A DNA stretch of 56,043 nt from Phormidium willei BDU 130791 (GCA_001637315.1 LSZA01000013.1:1-56043), one strand, 5' to 3'; counted from the first letter of the stretch, positions 27,505 to 38,906 are shown. Translations and numbers: made by a program. The notes: generated by a model not told the origin, from the letters alone.

Positions 27505-30024
27505 CTAGGGCAGAATCACGGCCCAGAGACTATAGGCCAAGGCGATCGCACTGAGATGTTGTGGCCACAGGAAACGCCAGGATTGACGGGCAATTTTTTG
27601 AGTTAAAATTAGGCAAAGCAGGGTTGACATCAGAAGCGTTGTCCCTTGCAAAAATGTAATCACAGCCGGATCAGCGACCCAAATTGGTAGCGTCACACCT
27701 TTGATGCCAAAGGTTGCTAAAGTCAACGGTAAGACTCGTCCAGCTTCCCCTAACCCAAGTTGCAGATAGTAGGCTAAATTGCCCCCCCAAACCAGAGGAA
27801 GATAGCCATAGGCTAATGTGATAAAAGGCTTGGGTTTAGGACTGTTCCAGAGCCGGTGAATGGTCTGTATGAGGACATATCCGAGGAGGGGGGCGATCGC
27901 CGGTAAAATTAACGCCAACAGGGACAGTTCCAGATGTTGCCCAAAGGCCCCTAAGTTAAACGACCATCCTAACCCTTCTTGTCGTTGGGGTAATCGTCGC
28001 AGAAACACCCCACCCAGTAGTAAAAAGAGCAACGCCACCTCGTAAGCATGGGGGGTATGAGTCGTCCAGAGTTCGATCGCCGGTGGTCGCAGATTAACCT
28101 CCACAGACCGATGAGGACAAGCTTTAAGACAGGTCATACAAAGAACACAATCGCGGTTATCTTGCAATTGAGCCGGATGGGAATAGAGGGGACAACCATT
28201 GGTCTCTTGACCTTCTCCTTTCTCGGGTCCCCCTTTATAACATTGGTAGGTGGTGCATTCAGCCGAGCAAATTCCCGTCTGCGCCCGTAATTCCGTCATC
28301 GAGAGTTTTGCAAATAAGCCATTCATGCCCCCAATGGGACAAAGGTAACGACACCAAAAACGGCGTTCAAACAGTAGAGAAAAAATGACAGCCCCAGCGG
28401 TGATCAAGAGAAGTAAACAACTCGATAAATAGGCAGTGTTTTGTAGATGCCAAAGTTCTTCCCAGAGAAAAATCAGAGCAAACAGCCCAAATAGAAACCA
28501 ACCTCCCCAACGTTCAGCTGCTTGTCTCGGCCAAGGTTTCAGTTGACGGGGAAAGAGTTTTAAAGAGAGTTTTTGACTCAGTTCACCATAAATCATAAAG
28601 GGACAAACGGCACACCAAAGTCGCCCCACGAAAGGAAAGCCAATCAGAACCAAGGGCCACCACCAAGCCCAAAAGAGGTTCAAGGCGACATTTTGATCCC
28701 GTGTTTGTGGCCCGACAAATAAGAGAATAACGACCAGGGCAAAGACCCAGGTCGTTATCCCATAGTTAAGTCCATCAGTCCAAAATTTACCACGCAGAAA
28801 TTGTCGTAATTGAGGATAGCTTTTAAAGAGATTGAAACGTAAGCGAGTTGTTTTCTGATCTTGAGACCAAAAGAGTTCTTCAGTGAGTTCTTCAGCGCCA
28901 TCAGCTTGGGTGACGGCTCGTTTAACTAGACTACTGAGTTCCCGTAAGTTATTAGGAAAATCGTAGGCTTGCAGGCGACGGATAGCTTCAGGGGTGATGT
29001 TAGGCTTGGGGATACCGCGACGGCGACAGCAGAGACTCAGATTGTAGTCGAGGAGGGCTTTGATGTCGGTTTTGCGAACGCGGACGGGAGGAACTTTAAT
29101 ACTCTGATCGATGCAGTCGGTAAATTCTGGGGCGGTTCGTTCGGAAATTAGGATAATGCGGGCCTGAGACGATCGCGAGACGGGAGTTTGCTGTGGATCT
29201 CGGGAAACTGGCTGATAGGTTTGGTTTTTTAGGAGTTGGGCAATTTGCGGCCGTAGTTCCTCGGGTAAATCTTGGACGTTGTTGAGAACGAGGGTTCCCT
29301 CTCCAAGCCATTCGAGGAGACCCGGTTTCCCGTTGACGCGACCAAAAAGTTCAGCTCCGCTGGTTTGCAGCAGGCCGCTGGTGAGTTGAATCATGGGTTC
29401 TCGCCGTTGGGGAGAACCGTAGTGGATGAGGCTGGCGATGTTATCTTTTTCGAGGCCCGGTTCGCCAAAAATGAGGACGGAGTCTTGGGTTTTGGCGGCC
29501 TGTTTGATTTTCTGTCGCAGTCGCACGGCGTACCGACTGCTACCAATAATTCCCCGGCGGATGCGGTTGATGAGATAGGGCCGTAGTTCACTTTGACGGT
29601 CTCGTTCGTAGTTGAGTTGGGCCGAGAGGCGATCGAGTTCGGCGGCCAGTTGTTGGGAAAATAGCTGTGAGATGTCCGGGTGGCGTTCGAGAAGACCTGT
29701 CATCTCCTCGCGAGAGATCCGCCAAAGCTGGCTATCGCTTATGGCGGTCAGGGTTTCGCGGCTGGGGCGATCGAGAATCAGGTCTTGTAGGTGGAGGACG
29801 GTACCGGTGGTGAGACAATAGGCGCCTTGGGGGCGATCGCTCTGAAGTTGTCCTTGATAGAGGATATAAACGCCGTCGGGGGGCTGATCGACTTGGCTGA
29901 GAATGTCAGCTTCGCTCAGGCGGCGATCGCCAAGGAGGTCATTTAAATCCGTCAGGGCCTCATTAGAGAGCTTGTTGAGAATAGTATGGGTTTTGAGCCA
30001 GGTTATCCGGTCTGCACCTATCAT
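27505..30024 (-). CDS. CRP-like / degenerate AAA+ / NapH-like membrane polyferredoxin fusion
   Basis: An 839-residue protein joining three modules. Residues about 15-140 resemble a cyclic-nucleotide-binding domain (GVYILYQGQL). Residues about 160-380 align with the AAA+ domain of sigma54 activators (ELFG, FPNNLRELSSLVKRAV), but Walker A reads GEPGLEKD, the GAFTGA loop is missing, and Walker B is LVLNNV with both acidic residues lost, so ATPase activity is unlikely. The rest has several membrane helices and NapH/NosR/CcoG-like iron-sulfur motifs: CAVCP (471), CRYLCP (558) and CVLCMTCLKACP (626). It probably passes electrons at the membrane under signal control. Cyanobacteria lack sigma54, so the AAA part must be repurposed. 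Confidence 0.85.
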   Translation of the reverse strand: MIGADRITWLKTHTILNKLSNEALTDLNDLLGDRRLSEADILSQVDQPPDGVYILYQGQLQSDRPQGAYCLTTGTVLHLQDLILDRPSRETLTAISDSQLWRISREEMTGLLERHPDISQLFSQQLAAELDRLSAQLNYERDRQSELRPYLINRIRRGIIGSSRYAVRLRQKIKQAAKTQDSVLIFGEPGLEKDNIASLIHYGSPQRREPMIQLTSGLLQTSGAELFGRVNGKPGLLEWLGEGTLVLNNVQDLPEELRPQIAQLLKNQTYQPVSRDPQQTPVSRSSQARIILISERTAPEFTDCIDQSIKVPPVRVRKTDIKALLDYNLSLCCRRRGIPKPNITPEAIRRLQAYDFPNNLRELSSLVKRAVTQADGAEELTEELFWSQDQKTTRLRFNLFKSYPQLRQFLRGKFWTDGLNYGITTWVFALVVILLFVGPQTRDQNVALNLFWAWWWPLVLIGFPFVGRLWCAVCPFMIYGELSQKLSLKLFPRQLKPWPRQAAERWGGWFLFGLFALIFLWEELWHLQNTAYLSSCLLLLITAGAVIFSLLFERRFWCRYLCPIGGMNGLFAKLSMTELRAQTGICSAECTTYQCYKGGPEKGEGQETNGCPLYSHPAQLQDNRDCVLCMTCLKACPHRSVEVNLRPPAIELWTTHTPHAYEVALLFLLLGGVFLRRLPQRQEGLGWSFNLGAFGQHLELSLLALILPAIAPLLGYVLIQTIHRLWNSPKPKPFITLAYGYLPLVWGGNLAYYLQLGLGEAGRVLPLTLATFGIKGVTLPIWVADPAVITFLQGTTLLMSTLLCLILTQKIARQSWRFLWPQHLSAIALAYSLWAVILP

Positions 30025-30075
30025 GGGATCTTGCCTCTTGTTTGATCCGGTTGTTCCATCCTAGCGGCGATCGCC

Positions 30076-30165
30076 ATGACCATTGCAGATCTTCCGAATC
30101 TTTGGGTTCCCCTGGCCCTGTTGGGGTTGATCATCGCGGCTGCTATCTTTTTCACCCGTGCTTGA
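30076..30165 (+). CDS. Candidate 29-residue single-span membrane peptide
   Basis: ATG at 30076 to TGA at 30163-30165, encoding a peptide with one hydrophobic helix (WVPLALLGLIIAAAIFF) and a short TRA tail. The size and topology resemble small photosynthetic-complex subunits, but it matches none I know (PetL, PetM, PetN, PsbX, PsaM checked from memory). No ribosome binding site is seen. It lies in the spacer between the fusion gene and hetR. Confidence 0.35.
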   Translation: MTIADLPNLWVPLALLGLIIAAAIFFTRA

Positions 30166-30248
30166 TCGTCCTCTCTCTTCCCTAGTCAAAAGTCCCAACC
30201 CACGCCCTCGTAAGAGAGGATGAGTTGAGACCTGTTCCCTGTTCCCTG

Positions 30249-31525
<1,277 letters not shown>

Positions 31526-31882
31526 ATGGCTAATCTTAGTATTTCCCTCAGTCCTGCCGCTGTCGCTGAAGTGGAGCGCCTACGACGTAAACAAAATGGC
31601 TTGGAGGTGCCTTTACGGGTGCGGGTGCGATCGGGGGGCTGTGCCGAACTGTATTATGACCTCAGCTTTGAGGAGAACCCCGATGGTGAGGATCGCTGTT
31701 GTACCTGTGATGGGGTGGCGATCGCCGTTGACGTGCTAAGCTTGCCCTACGTCGATGGACTCACGATTGACTACACTGAAGACCTAATGGGAGGCGGATT
31801 TCGCTTCCATAATCCTCACGCCGAGCGCACCTGTAGCTGTGGGCATTCCTTTGTTCCCCAAGCTGATTTGACCGCTCACTGA
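31526..31882 (+). CDS. A-type iron-sulfur cluster carrier (IscA/SufA family)
   Basis: A 118-residue protein starting MANLSISLSPAAVAEVERL at the ATG at 31526. The three conserved cysteines of A-type carriers are in RSGGCAELYYD and TCSCGHSF. Two more cysteines (DRCCTCDG) in the middle are unusual for the family. Such proteins ferry Fe-S clusters to apo-targets or sense cluster status. The gene immediately precedes the str operon promoter on the same strand, with 83 bases to rpsL, but is unlikely to share its transcript. Confidence 0.88.
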   Translation: MANLSISLSPAAVAEVERLRRKQNGLEVPLRVRVRSGGCAELYYDLSFEENPDGEDRCCTCDGVAIAVDVLSLPYVDGLTIDYTEDLMGGGFRFHNPHAERTCSCGHSFVPQADLTAH

Positions 31883-31888
31883 GGGATG

Positions 31889-31917
31889 TTGACGCTTGCC
31901 CAAAATCGCGGTATAGT
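31889..31917 (+). promoter_or_regulatory. Sigma70-type promoter of the str operon
   Basis: TTGACG (31889-31894) and TATAGT (31912-31917) are separated by exactly 17 bases, close to consensus. The expected start of transcription is about 40 bases before the rpsL ATG at 31966. Confidence 0.75.
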
Positions 31918-31965
31918 TGAAGACTGTTTCCAGATTTATCTTAAGTCCGCTCATTAGCATTACTC

Positions 31966-32340
31966 ATGCCGACAATTCAGCAGCTCGTGCGTAGCGAGCG
32001 AAAGAAAGCCCATAAGAAAACAAAGTCGCCAGCCCTCAAAAGCTGTCCCCAGCGTCGTGGAGTTTGCACCCGGGTTTACACCACTACCCCGAAAAAGCCT
32101 AACTCTGCCCTGCGGAAAGTAGCGCGGGTTCGTTTAACCTCCGGGTTTGAAGTGACCGCCTACATTCCTGGCATTGGCCACAACTTGCAAGAGCACTCCG
32201 TGGTCATGCTGCGGGGGGGTCGTGTGAAAGACTTACCCGGGGTCCGTTATCACATCGTACGAGGAACCCTCGACACCGCTGGCGTAAAGGATCGCCGTCA
32301 GAGTCGTTCCAAATACGGAGCCAAACGTCCTAAAGAGTAA
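31966..32340 (+). CDS. rpsL: 30S ribosomal protein S12
   Basis: A 124-residue S12. [14 protein letters not shown] is the universal start, followed by [22 protein letters not shown] containing the Lys/Pro region known for streptomycin resistance (KKPNSA) and [13 protein letters not shown]. The residue at the classical site is the wild-type Lys. First gene of the str operon rpsL-rpsG-fusA-tuf-rpsJ. Confidence 0.99.
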   Translation: MPTIQQLVRSERKKAHKKTKSPALKSCPQRRGVCTRVYTTTPKKPNSALRKVARVRLTSGFEVTAYIPGIGHNLQEHSVVMLRGGRVKDLPGVRYHIVRGTLDTAGVKDRRQSRSKYGAKRPKE

Positions 32341-32397
32341 GTCTCCTAGGACAGAATCCGCGCAGTTTATACTTTTTCAGAAGTTCAAGCCGAATCT

Positions 32398-32868
32398 ATG
32401 TCACGTCGCAGAGTCGTTCAAAAACGTCCGGTTCCCCCCGATCCGGTTTATAATAGCCGCCTAGTCAGCATGATGACCCGCCGCATCATGCAGCATGGTA
32501 AAAAATCTTTGGCATCGAACATTGTCTACGATGCCATGAAAATTATTGAAGAGCGTACCGGTTCCGAGCCGCTAGAGGTATTTGAAACCGCCATTCGCAA
32601 TGCGACCCCTCTCGTCGAAGTGAAAGCTCGTCGTGTGGGTGGGGCCACCTACCAAGTCCCGATGGAAGTGCGTCCTGATCGCGGCGTGGCTTTGGCGCTG
32701 CGTTGGTTGATTGCTGCCACTCGTAACCGCTCGGGAACCACCATGGCCATGAAACTGGCTAACGAACTCATGGATGCGGCTAACGAAACCGGCAACACCA
32801 TCCGTAAACGGGAAGAAACCCATCGCATGGCAGACGCGAACAAAGCCTTTGCACACTATCGTTACTAA
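32398..32868 (+). CDS. rpsG: 30S ribosomal protein S7
   Basis: A 156-residue S7, the primary assembly protein of the 30S head. Start [11 protein letters not shown] and motifs such as [29 protein letters not shown] and [21 protein letters not shown] are typical. It follows rpsL by 57 bases. In E. coli S7 represses its operon; no comparable operator can be recognised here. Confidence 0.99.
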   Translation: MSRRRVVQKRPVPPDPVYNSRLVSMMTRRIMQHGKKSLASNIVYDAMKIIEERTGSEPLEVFETAIRNATPLVEVKARRVGGATYQVPMEVRPDRGVALALRWLIAATRNRSGTTMAMKLANELMDAANETGNTIRKREETHRMADANKAFAHYRY

Positions 32869-33113
32869 ATCCGGTATCTCACCTTCGGTTTCCCCAAGCC
32901 GCCAAGAATTTTTTGCTTAAATCGTCGCTTAAGTCAAAGAATATTAAGATACAATAAGTATTGCTGTGTCCGCGTCTCCGATTTCAATTGAGAGAGGGGC
33001 GCGGTGGGTTGTGTGTAATTTCGAGTTTAGCGAGCCGTCGCGACTGGGAGTCTCCAATCCAAAAACAGCACATCATGAAGACACAGCGGCAGTACACGTA
33101 AAGGGAGGTTATT

Positions 33114-35189
33114 GTGTCACGAACAGTCCCGCTCAACAGAATTCGCAATATTGGTATTGCGGCACACATCGACGCAGGAAAGACGACTACAACAGAGCGT
33201 ATCCTGTTCTACTCGGGCATGGTCCATAAAATGGGCGAAGTCCATGAAGGAACCGCCGTCACGGACTGGATGGCTCAGGAGCGAGAGCGGGGCATTACGA
33301 TTACTGCCGCTGCGATCACCACCAACTGGCTTGACCATCAAATCAACATTATCGACACCCCAGGACACGTCGACTTCACCATTGAAGTTGAACGGTCAAT
33401 GCGGGTGCTAGATGGCGTGGTAGCCGTCTTTTGTTCCGTCGGTGGCGTGCAACCCCAGTCAGAAACCGTATGGCGACAAGCCGATCGCTACAAAGTTCCC
33501 CGTATTGCCTTCGTCAACAAGATGGACCGCACCGGGGCCAACTTCTTCAAGGTCTATAACCAACTGCGCGATCGCCTGCGCACCAACGCCGTTGCGGTTC
33601 AAGTTCCCATCGGCAGTGAAAGCCAGTTCAACGGTGTCGTCGATCTCGTCGGCATGAAGGCGTTCATCTACAGCAATGACCTCGGAACTGACATTCAGGA
33701 AACCGCCATCCCTGAAGAAGTCTCGGAACTTGCAGCCGAGTATCGTGAAAAACTCCTCGAAGCCGTCGCCGAAACCGACGATGATCTGATGGAGAAATAC
33801 CTAGAAGGGGAAGAGATCAGCGAAGAGCAAGTTCGCGCCACCCTTCGCAAGGGAACTATTGACGGAACCATTGTTCCCGTGCTTTGTGGTTCTGCCTTCA
33901 AGAACAAAGGTGTGCAACGGTTGCTTGACGCCGTCGTGGACTATCTGCCCTCACCGACGGAAGTTCCTCCAATTCAAGGAACCCTACCCGACGGAGAAAT
34001 GGCAACTCGTCCGGCTGATGACGAAGTGCCTCTATCGGCTCTAGCCTTTAAGGTCATGGCCGATCCCTACGGTCGTTTGACCTTTGTGCGTGTGTACTCA
34101 GGAATCCTGAAAAAAGGAAGTTATGTGTACAACGCCACCAAAGACCAGAAAGAGCGGGTTTCACGCCTGATCGTCCTTAAATCTGATGATCGCATCGAAG
34201 TCGATGAACTTCGTGCCGGAGATTTAGGAGCCGCTTTGGGCTTGAAAGATACCCTAACTGGCGATACGATTTGCGACGAGGAAGAACCCATCATCCTCGA
34301 ATCGCTGTACATCCCTGAACCGGTGATCTCCGTCGCCGTTGAGCCGAAAACCAAGGCCGATATGGAGAAACTCTCCAAAGCCTTGCAATCCCTGTCCGAA
34401 GAAGATCCCACCTTCCGAGTGGTCACGGATCCTGAGACCAATCAGACGGTGATTGCGGGGATGGGTGAACTTCACCTAGAAATTCTCGTTGACCGCATGT
34501 TGCGGGAATTTAAGGTAGAAGCCGAAGTGGGTGCGCCTCAGGTGGCCTACCGGGAAACCATCCGTAAACCCAGTACCGCCGAGGGCAAATTCGTCCGTCA
34601 AAGTGGTGGTAAAGGGCAGTACGGTCACGTGGTGATCGAACTCGAACCTGGCGAGACGGGAAGCGGCTTTGAGTTCGTTTCCAAAATCGTCGGGGGTGCC
34701 GTTCCCAAGGAATATATTGGGCCGGCTGAAAACGGGATGAAAGAAGCCTGCGAATCTGGTATTCTAGCAGGTTATCCCCTGATCGACGTGAAAGCAACGT
34801 TGGTCGATGGGTCTTACCACGATGTCGATTCAAACGAGATGGCATTTAAGATCGCTGGCTCCATGGCGATCAAAAATGCGGTCACCAAGGCATCCCCGGT
34901 TCTTCTCGAACCGATGATGAAAGTTGAGGTCGAAGTTCCCGAAGACTTCATGGGCAACGTGATTGGCGACTTGAACTCCCGTCGCGGTCAGATCGAAGGT
35001 CAAGAGACGGATGATGGCCTTACGAAAGTAACGGCTAAAGTTCCGCTGGCATCCATGTTTGGGTATGCCACGGATATTCGCTCGAAGACTCAAGGTCGTG
35101 GCATCTTTTCGATGGAGTTCAGCCACTATGAGGAAGTTCCCCGTAGTGTTGCTGAAGAGATCATCGCCAAAAGCAAAGGGAACGCATAA
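33114..35189 (+). CDS. fusA: Translation elongation factor G
   Basis: A 691-residue EF-G driving ribosomal translocation. G-domain motifs: AHIDAGKTT (G1), DTPGH (G3) and NKMD (G4). The EF-G-specific LQPLT-like domain II, and domain IV with GKGQYGHV, complete the protein. Translation starts at GTG, preceded by AGGGAGG three bases too close to be missed. The 245-base gap before it contains TACAAT at 32950-32955, a possible -10 of a second promoter for fusA-tuf. Confidence 0.98.
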   Translation: MSRTVPLNRIRNIGIAAHIDAGKTTTTERILFYSGMVHKMGEVHEGTAVTDWMAQERERGITITAAAITTNWLDHQINIIDTPGHVDFTIEVERSMRVLDGVVAVFCSVGGVQPQSETVWRQADRYKVPRIAFVNKMDRTGANFFKVYNQLRDRLRTNAVAVQVPIGSESQFNGVVDLVGMKAFIYSNDLGTDIQETAIPEEVSELAAEYREKLLEAVAETDDDLMEKYLEGEEISEEQVRATLRKGTIDGTIVPVLCGSAFKNKGVQRLLDAVVDYLPSPTEVPPIQGTLPDGEMATRPADDEVPLSALAFKVMADPYGRLTFVRVYSGILKKGSYVYNATKDQKERVSRLIVLKSDDRIEVDELRAGDLGAALGLKDTLTGDTICDEEEPIILESLYIPEPVISVAVEPKTKADMEKLSKALQSLSEEDPTFRVVTDPETNQTVIAGMGELHLEILVDRMLREFKVEAEVGAPQVAYRETIRKPSTAEGKFVRQSGGKGQYGHVVIELEPGETGSGFEFVSKIVGGAVPKEYIGPAENGMKEACESGILAGYPLIDVKATLVDGSYHDVDSNEMAFKIAGSMAIKNAVTKASPVLLEPMMKVEVEVPEDFMGNVIGDLNSRRGQIEGQETDDGLTKVTAKVPLASMFGYATDIRSKTQGRGIFSMEFSHYEEVPRSVAEEIIAKSKGNA

Positions 35190-35213
35190 CACAGAATAAG
35201 GAACACAAGATTC

Positions 35214-36443
35214 ATGGCACGCGCAAAATTTGAACGCAACAAACCCCACGTCAACATCGGTACCATCGGTCACGTTGACCACGGGAAAACCACGCTGACC
35301 GCTGCAATCACCGCCACTCTGGCTGTGACAGGTCAAGCGAAAGCTCGCAAGTATGCTGACATTGACGCCGCTCCCGAAGAGAAAGAGCGGGGAATCACCA
35401 TCAACACCGCTCACGTTGAGTACGAAACCACTGGGCGTCACTATGCTCACGTGGATTGCCCCGGTCACGCGGACTATGTGAAAAACATGATCACCGGAGC
35501 CGCTCAAATGGACGGCGCGATCCTGGTGGTGTCTGCCGCTGATGGTCCCATGCCTCAAACCCGTGAGCATATTCTTTTGGCTCGTCAGGTGGGCGTTCCT
35601 AGCTTGGTGGTCTTCTTGAACAAACAAGACCAAGTCGATGACGAAGAACTCCTCGAATTGGTTGAACTCGAAGTTCGCGAACTCCTGAGCGAGTACGACT
35701 TCCCCGGCGATGATATTCCTATCGTCACGGGCTCCGCTCTCAAAGCGATTGAAGCTCTAGAAGCCAACCCCGCTGTCGCCGCTGGTGAAGATGAGTGGGT
35801 TGACAAAATCCTCAAGCTCATGGAAGAAGTGGACGCGTATGTGCCTACTCCTGAGCGCGATGTGGACAAAGACTTCTTGATGGCCGTTGAAGACGTGTTC
35901 TCGATTACGGGTCGGGGTACGGTGGCGACCGGGCGGATTGAGCGCGGTATCATCAAAGTCGGCGACACCGTGGAACTCGTGGGCATCAAAGATACCCGCA
36001 GCACCACTGTGACCGGTGTGGAAATGTTCCAGAAAACGCTGGATCAAGGGATGGCTGGCGACAACGTCGGTGTCCTCCTGCGTGGGATTCAAAAAGGTGA
36101 TATTGAGCGGGGCATGGTGTTGGCTAAACCCGGCACGATTAACCCTCACACCAAGTTTGAGGCTGAGGTGTACATCCTCAACAAAAATGAAGGTGGCCGT
36201 CACACCCCCTTCTTCCCTGGCTATCGTCCTCAGTTCTATGTGCGGACGACCGACGTGACCGGAACCATCAGTGACTTCACGGCTGACGATGGTAGTGATG
36301 CTGAAATGGTTATGCCTGGCGATCGCATCAAAATGACGGTTGAACTCATCAACCCGGTGGCGATCGAACAAGGAATGCGCTTTGCTATTCGTGAAGGCGG
36401 TCGGACCGTCGGCGCGGGTGCTGTGGCCAAAATCCTTCAGTAG
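35214..36443 (+). CDS. tuf: Translation elongation factor Tu
   Basis: A 409-residue EF-Tu delivering aminoacyl-tRNA. GTPase motifs: GHVDHGKTT (G1), DCPGHADY (G3) and NKQD (G4); C-terminal domains end [11 protein letters not shown]. Length fits cyanobacterial EF-Tu, which has a short insert relative to E. coli. It follows fusA by 24 bases. Its strong codon bias matches fusA. Confidence 0.99.
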   Translation: MARAKFERNKPHVNIGTIGHVDHGKTTLTAAITATLAVTGQAKARKYADIDAAPEEKERGITINTAHVEYETTGRHYAHVDCPGHADYVKNMITGAAQMDGAILVVSAADGPMPQTREHILLARQVGVPSLVVFLNKQDQVDDEELLELVELEVRELLSEYDFPGDDIPIVTGSALKAIEALEANPAVAAGEDEWVDKILKLMEEVDAYVPTPERDVDKDFLMAVEDVFSITGRGTVATGRIERGIIKVGDTVELVGIKDTRSTTVTGVEMFQKTLDQGMAGDNVGVLLRGIQKGDIERGMVLAKPGTINPHTKFEAEVYILNKNEGGRHTPFFPGYRPQFYVRTTDVTGTISDFTADDGSDAEMVMPGDRIKMTVELINPVAIEQGMRFAIREGGRTVGAGAVAKILQ

Positions 36444-36466
36444 TCCCTCGGTCTAACTGTGGTGTT

Positions 36467-36489
36467 AGGGGCGCATTGAGTGCGCCCCT
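36467..36489 (+). terminator. tuf-rpsJ intercistronic hairpin
   Basis: A perfect 9-bp GC-rich stem, AGGGGCGCA with TGCGCCCCT, closes a TTGAG loop 23 bases after the tuf stop. No T-run follows, so it is more likely an RNA-processing, stability or partial attenuation element than a full terminator. Confidence 0.6.
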
Positions 36490-36582
36490 GATGTCTCGAG
36501 TCGCTTCGTGGCGATTTGGGGAGGCGTCGCCCTCCCTTCCTCTTGTGATCTGAACCTCGACAATTAAAAACGTTTCAACATC

Positions 36583-36900
36583 ATGGCAACGATTCAGCAG
36601 CAAAAAATTCGCATTCGCTTAAAAGCCTTTGACCGTCGCCTCCTCGACACATCCTGCGACAAAATTGTAGATACGGCAAATCGCACCAGTGCCACCGCTG
36701 TCGGCCCGATTCCCCTGCCGACGAAACGCCGGGTGTATTGTGTTTTGCGATCGCCTCACGTCGATAAAGACTCCCGCGAACACTTTGAAACCCGCACCCA
36801 CCGCCGCATCATTGACATCTACCAACCCTCTTCCAAAACGATTGATGCACTCATGAAGTTGGATCTACCGGCTGGGGTTGATATTGAGGTCAAACTTTAA
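36583..36900 (+). CDS. rpsJ: 30S ribosomal protein S10
   Basis: A 105-residue S10 (NusE). It shows [44 protein letters not shown] and ends VDIEVKL. In cyanobacteria rpsJ follows tuf at the end of the str operon rather than heading the S10 operon, so this placement is normal. Besides its ribosomal role, S10 takes part in transcription antitermination with NusB. Confidence 0.99.
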   Translation: MATIQQQKIRIRLKAFDRRLLDTSCDKIVDTANRTSATAVGPIPLPTKRRVYCVLRSPHVDKDSREHFETRTHRRIIDIYQPSSKTIDALMKLDLPAGVDIEVKL

Positions 36901-36931
36901 TTAAATCCACAAGAATTTGGCTCAAGTCAAG

Positions 36932-37010
36932 ATCCCCCGCCATCTCTGGATTAAATCATCGCTGAATTCATGCTGAATCATCGCTGACCTCTTCGAGAAG
37001 ACCGGGGGAT
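36932..37010 (+). terminator. Possible terminator of the str operon
   Basis: ATCCCCCG (36932-36939) can pair with CGGGGGAT (37003-37010), followed by TGTTT. The enclosed 63 bases contain two AATCATCGCTGA repeats. The long loop lowers confidence. Confidence 0.4.
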
Positions 37011-37060
37011 TGTTTGCCCAATGAGTTAGAATAAAAGGCGCAACCCTGACAGACGGAATC

Positions 37061-37708
37061 ATGGCTACCTCGTCTTCTATCGCTGTTCGAGAACTTCCCT
37101 TATTTCCTCTCCCGGAGGTCGTCCTGTTTCCCGGTAGACCGCTCCCACTGCATATTTTTGAGTTTCGCTACCGCATGATGATGAATACCATCCTCAAGGG
37201 CGATCGCCGCTTTGGAGTTCTCATGTGGGATCCCAATAATCGCGAAGCCGCCCCTGTGGGCTGTTGTGCCGAAATTATCCAGCATCAGCGACTTCCCGAT
37301 GACCGCTTGAAAATTTGGACGGTTGGACAACAGCGGTTTCGGGTGTTGGACTATGTCCGAGAAAAACCGTACTATGTGGGGCTAGTGGAGTGGATCGAAG
37401 ATCATCCTCCCCAACAAGACCTACATCGCTTAGCCACCGATGTCGAAGAACTTTTACGAGATGTTGTGCGCCTGTCGGCTAAACTGATGGACCGTGACAT
37501 CGAACTCCCTGAGGATATCCCCAGTTTACCCACAGAACTCTCCTACTGGGTCGCAGGAAATCTCTATGGTGTAGCCTCAGAACAGCAAACCCTGCTAGAA
37601 ATGCAGGACACAGCAACTCGCCTTGAACGAGAGTCAGAAATCCTAACCACAACTCGGAATCATTTAGCCGCGCGAACCGTTCTCAAAGATACCTTTGACC
37701 CCTCTTAA
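37061..37708 (+). CDS. LON N-terminal (substrate-binding) domain protein
   Basis: A 215-residue protein consisting of a LON N-terminal domain only: ELPLFPLPEVVLFPGRPLPLHIFEFRYR, GDRRFGVLMW and a helical C-terminal half (LLRDVVRLSAKL...). It lacks the AAA+ and protease domains of Lon. Stand-alone LON-domain proteins are common in cyanobacteria and in plastids; some act as protease adaptors, but the role here is inferred only from the domain. Confidence 0.9.
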   Translation: MATSSSIAVRELPLFPLPEVVLFPGRPLPLHIFEFRYRMMMNTILKGDRRFGVLMWDPNNREAAPVGCCAEIIQHQRLPDDRLKIWTVGQQRFRVLDYVREKPYYVGLVEWIEDHPPQQDLHRLATDVEELLRDVVRLSAKLMDRDIELPEDIPSLPTELSYWVAGNLYGVASEQQTLLEMQDTATRLERESEILTTTRNHLAARTVLKDTFDPS

Positions 37709-37798
37709 GGAAGCCAGGTTGTCGGTTAATGCTGAGTTGAATCACGTTAAGTCGAGTTGTTTTGAGTTGAGTTATTGTCAGAAACAAGGTGAACTACT

Positions 37799-38011
37799 AT
37801 GGGCGAATCCAAACGTCGTAAAGAAGCCCTAGGCGAAAAGTATGGCCAGGAGCCCTATATCTTGCCCTGGCTACCGATTACCAAACGGCAATCAGAACAG
37901 TTCCTAAAATGGTCAAGCCGGGGGGCCTGGGCGGGCATTGTCGCTCTGGTCATCATTTGGATTTCGGTTGTCTTTATTGGGCCATCCTTGGGTTGGTGGG
38001 GTCTGGGGTAA
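37799..38011 (+). CDS. DUF2839 small membrane protein
   Basis: A 70-residue protein with a basic N-terminus (MGESKRRKEALGEKYG), then LPWLPITKRQ, and a single membrane helix (about 45-63, AWAGIVALVIIWISVVFIG). This is the cyanobacteria-specific DUF2839 family; function unknown. It lies 90 bases after the LON-domain gene on the same strand. Confidence 0.87.
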   Translation: MGESKRRKEALGEKYGQEPYILPWLPITKRQSEQFLKWSSRGAWAGIVALVIIWISVVFIGPSLGWWGLG

Positions 38012-38504
38012 CCGCAATCCTGGCTTCAGACTCCCCACCCTAGAACCCCGACCCCAAACTTCCAGGGCTTTGATGCTGCTGGGATTGAGGTGGCGGGGTC
38101 TCTTTGGCCCGTTTTCTGAGTTGGGATTGATAGAAATATCAAATAACTTTACACTCTACTCATAATCGGGATCGGAGTGGCAGGTCGTTGGCATCAGGAG
38201 CGATCCCCGAGGAGCTTGACGTTGAATTTCCTGAATTGTCCAGGATTTGATAGAAAGGAAACCTTAGACAGGACAAGGATTTGCGCCACCCGCAGTCTAG
38301 CTTAACCCCCCGCTGTCCCGTTCTCTGTGTCGTACGATACCTCACATCTAGGGAACCTAAGTTAGCGTTGGGCAAGTCGACTAACCCGACCTTAATCCGT
38401 TGGGGAAAGACTTTGTTGGCTTGCTAGGAAACCCAATATGAGAGACATTGTTAAGTAAATCTTAAATTGTTAACCCGCGTCTCGCGTGTGAGAGGAGGAG
38501 AACC
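38012..38504. other. 493-bp spacer between DUF2839 and DUF1815 genes
   Basis: No credible gene. A minus-strand frame at 38160-38375 lacks a ribosome binding site and coding-like composition. No strong hairpin with a T-run was found. The DUF1815 promoter presumably lies in the AT-rich stretch near 38430-38475. Confidence 0.5.
38491..38500 (+). promoter_or_regulatory. Shine-Dalgarno site fixing a GTG start
   Basis: AGAGGAGGAG lies four bases before the GTG at 38505 and selects that codon as the start of the DUF1815 gene. Confidence 0.8.
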
Positions 38505-38849
38505 GTGTTTATACGACTTGCCGAACAACATCGTCAATTCGTCCAAGAATTGGTGATGAACCTAAAAGCTCTAGCCATTGTGCTAGAGCGTCGGGGCTAT
38601 CTCGCTTCATGCTATACCTGCGGCAGTCAGATGAACAGCGCGTCGTTTATGGTTAGCCTAGGCGACAATCATCTCATTCGCTTCCTGGTCTCCGATTATG
38701 GGATTACTTGGACTGAGATGCGTGACGATCGCGAACTGATGAAGCTCGAAGGTGCCGAAGCCATTGCCCAACTGCAAGAGTTAGCCAATCTGGTGAAATA
38801 TCAAATTGCCCCGCAAGATTATCGTCCAACAGCGGTGCAACAGGCGTAG
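38505..38849 (+). CDS. DUF1815 protein
   Basis: A 114-residue cyanobacterial protein, highly conserved in its family: MFIRLAEQHRQFVQELVMNL, ERRGYLASCYTCG and GDNHLIRFLVSDYGITWTEM. Start is GTG, supported by a strong Shine-Dalgarno site. The two cysteines of SCYTCG could bind metal or undergo redox. Function unknown. The hydrolase gene follows 57 bases downstream. Confidence 0.9.
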   Translation: MFIRLAEQHRQFVQELVMNLKALAIVLERRGYLASCYTCGSQMNSASFMVSLGDNHLIRFLVSDYGITWTEMRDDRELMKLEGAEAIAQLQELANLVKYQIAPQDYRPTAVQQA

Positions 38850-38906
38850 AATAGGGTCAGATCCTTGCGATCGCAACGTTTTACCCCCTGCTATTGGGTC
38901 TTTCCC

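Noticed and set aside
34830-35633. A 267-codon open frame antisense to fusA and tuf
   Set aside because: It covers two highly expressed translation genes on the opposite strand, has no recognisable domain, and arises from their codon bias.
35757-36371. A 204-codon open frame antisense to tuf
   Set aside because: Same reason; the His/Phe-rich translation is the mirror of EF-Tu codons and resembles no protein.
36444-36582. rpsJ placed after tuf as an unusual gene order
   Set aside because: This order is normal in cyanobacteria and plastid-related operons.
38160-38375. A 71-codon minus-strand frame in the DUF2839-DUF1815 spacer
   Set aside because: Composition is not coding-like and nothing precedes it that could serve translation.
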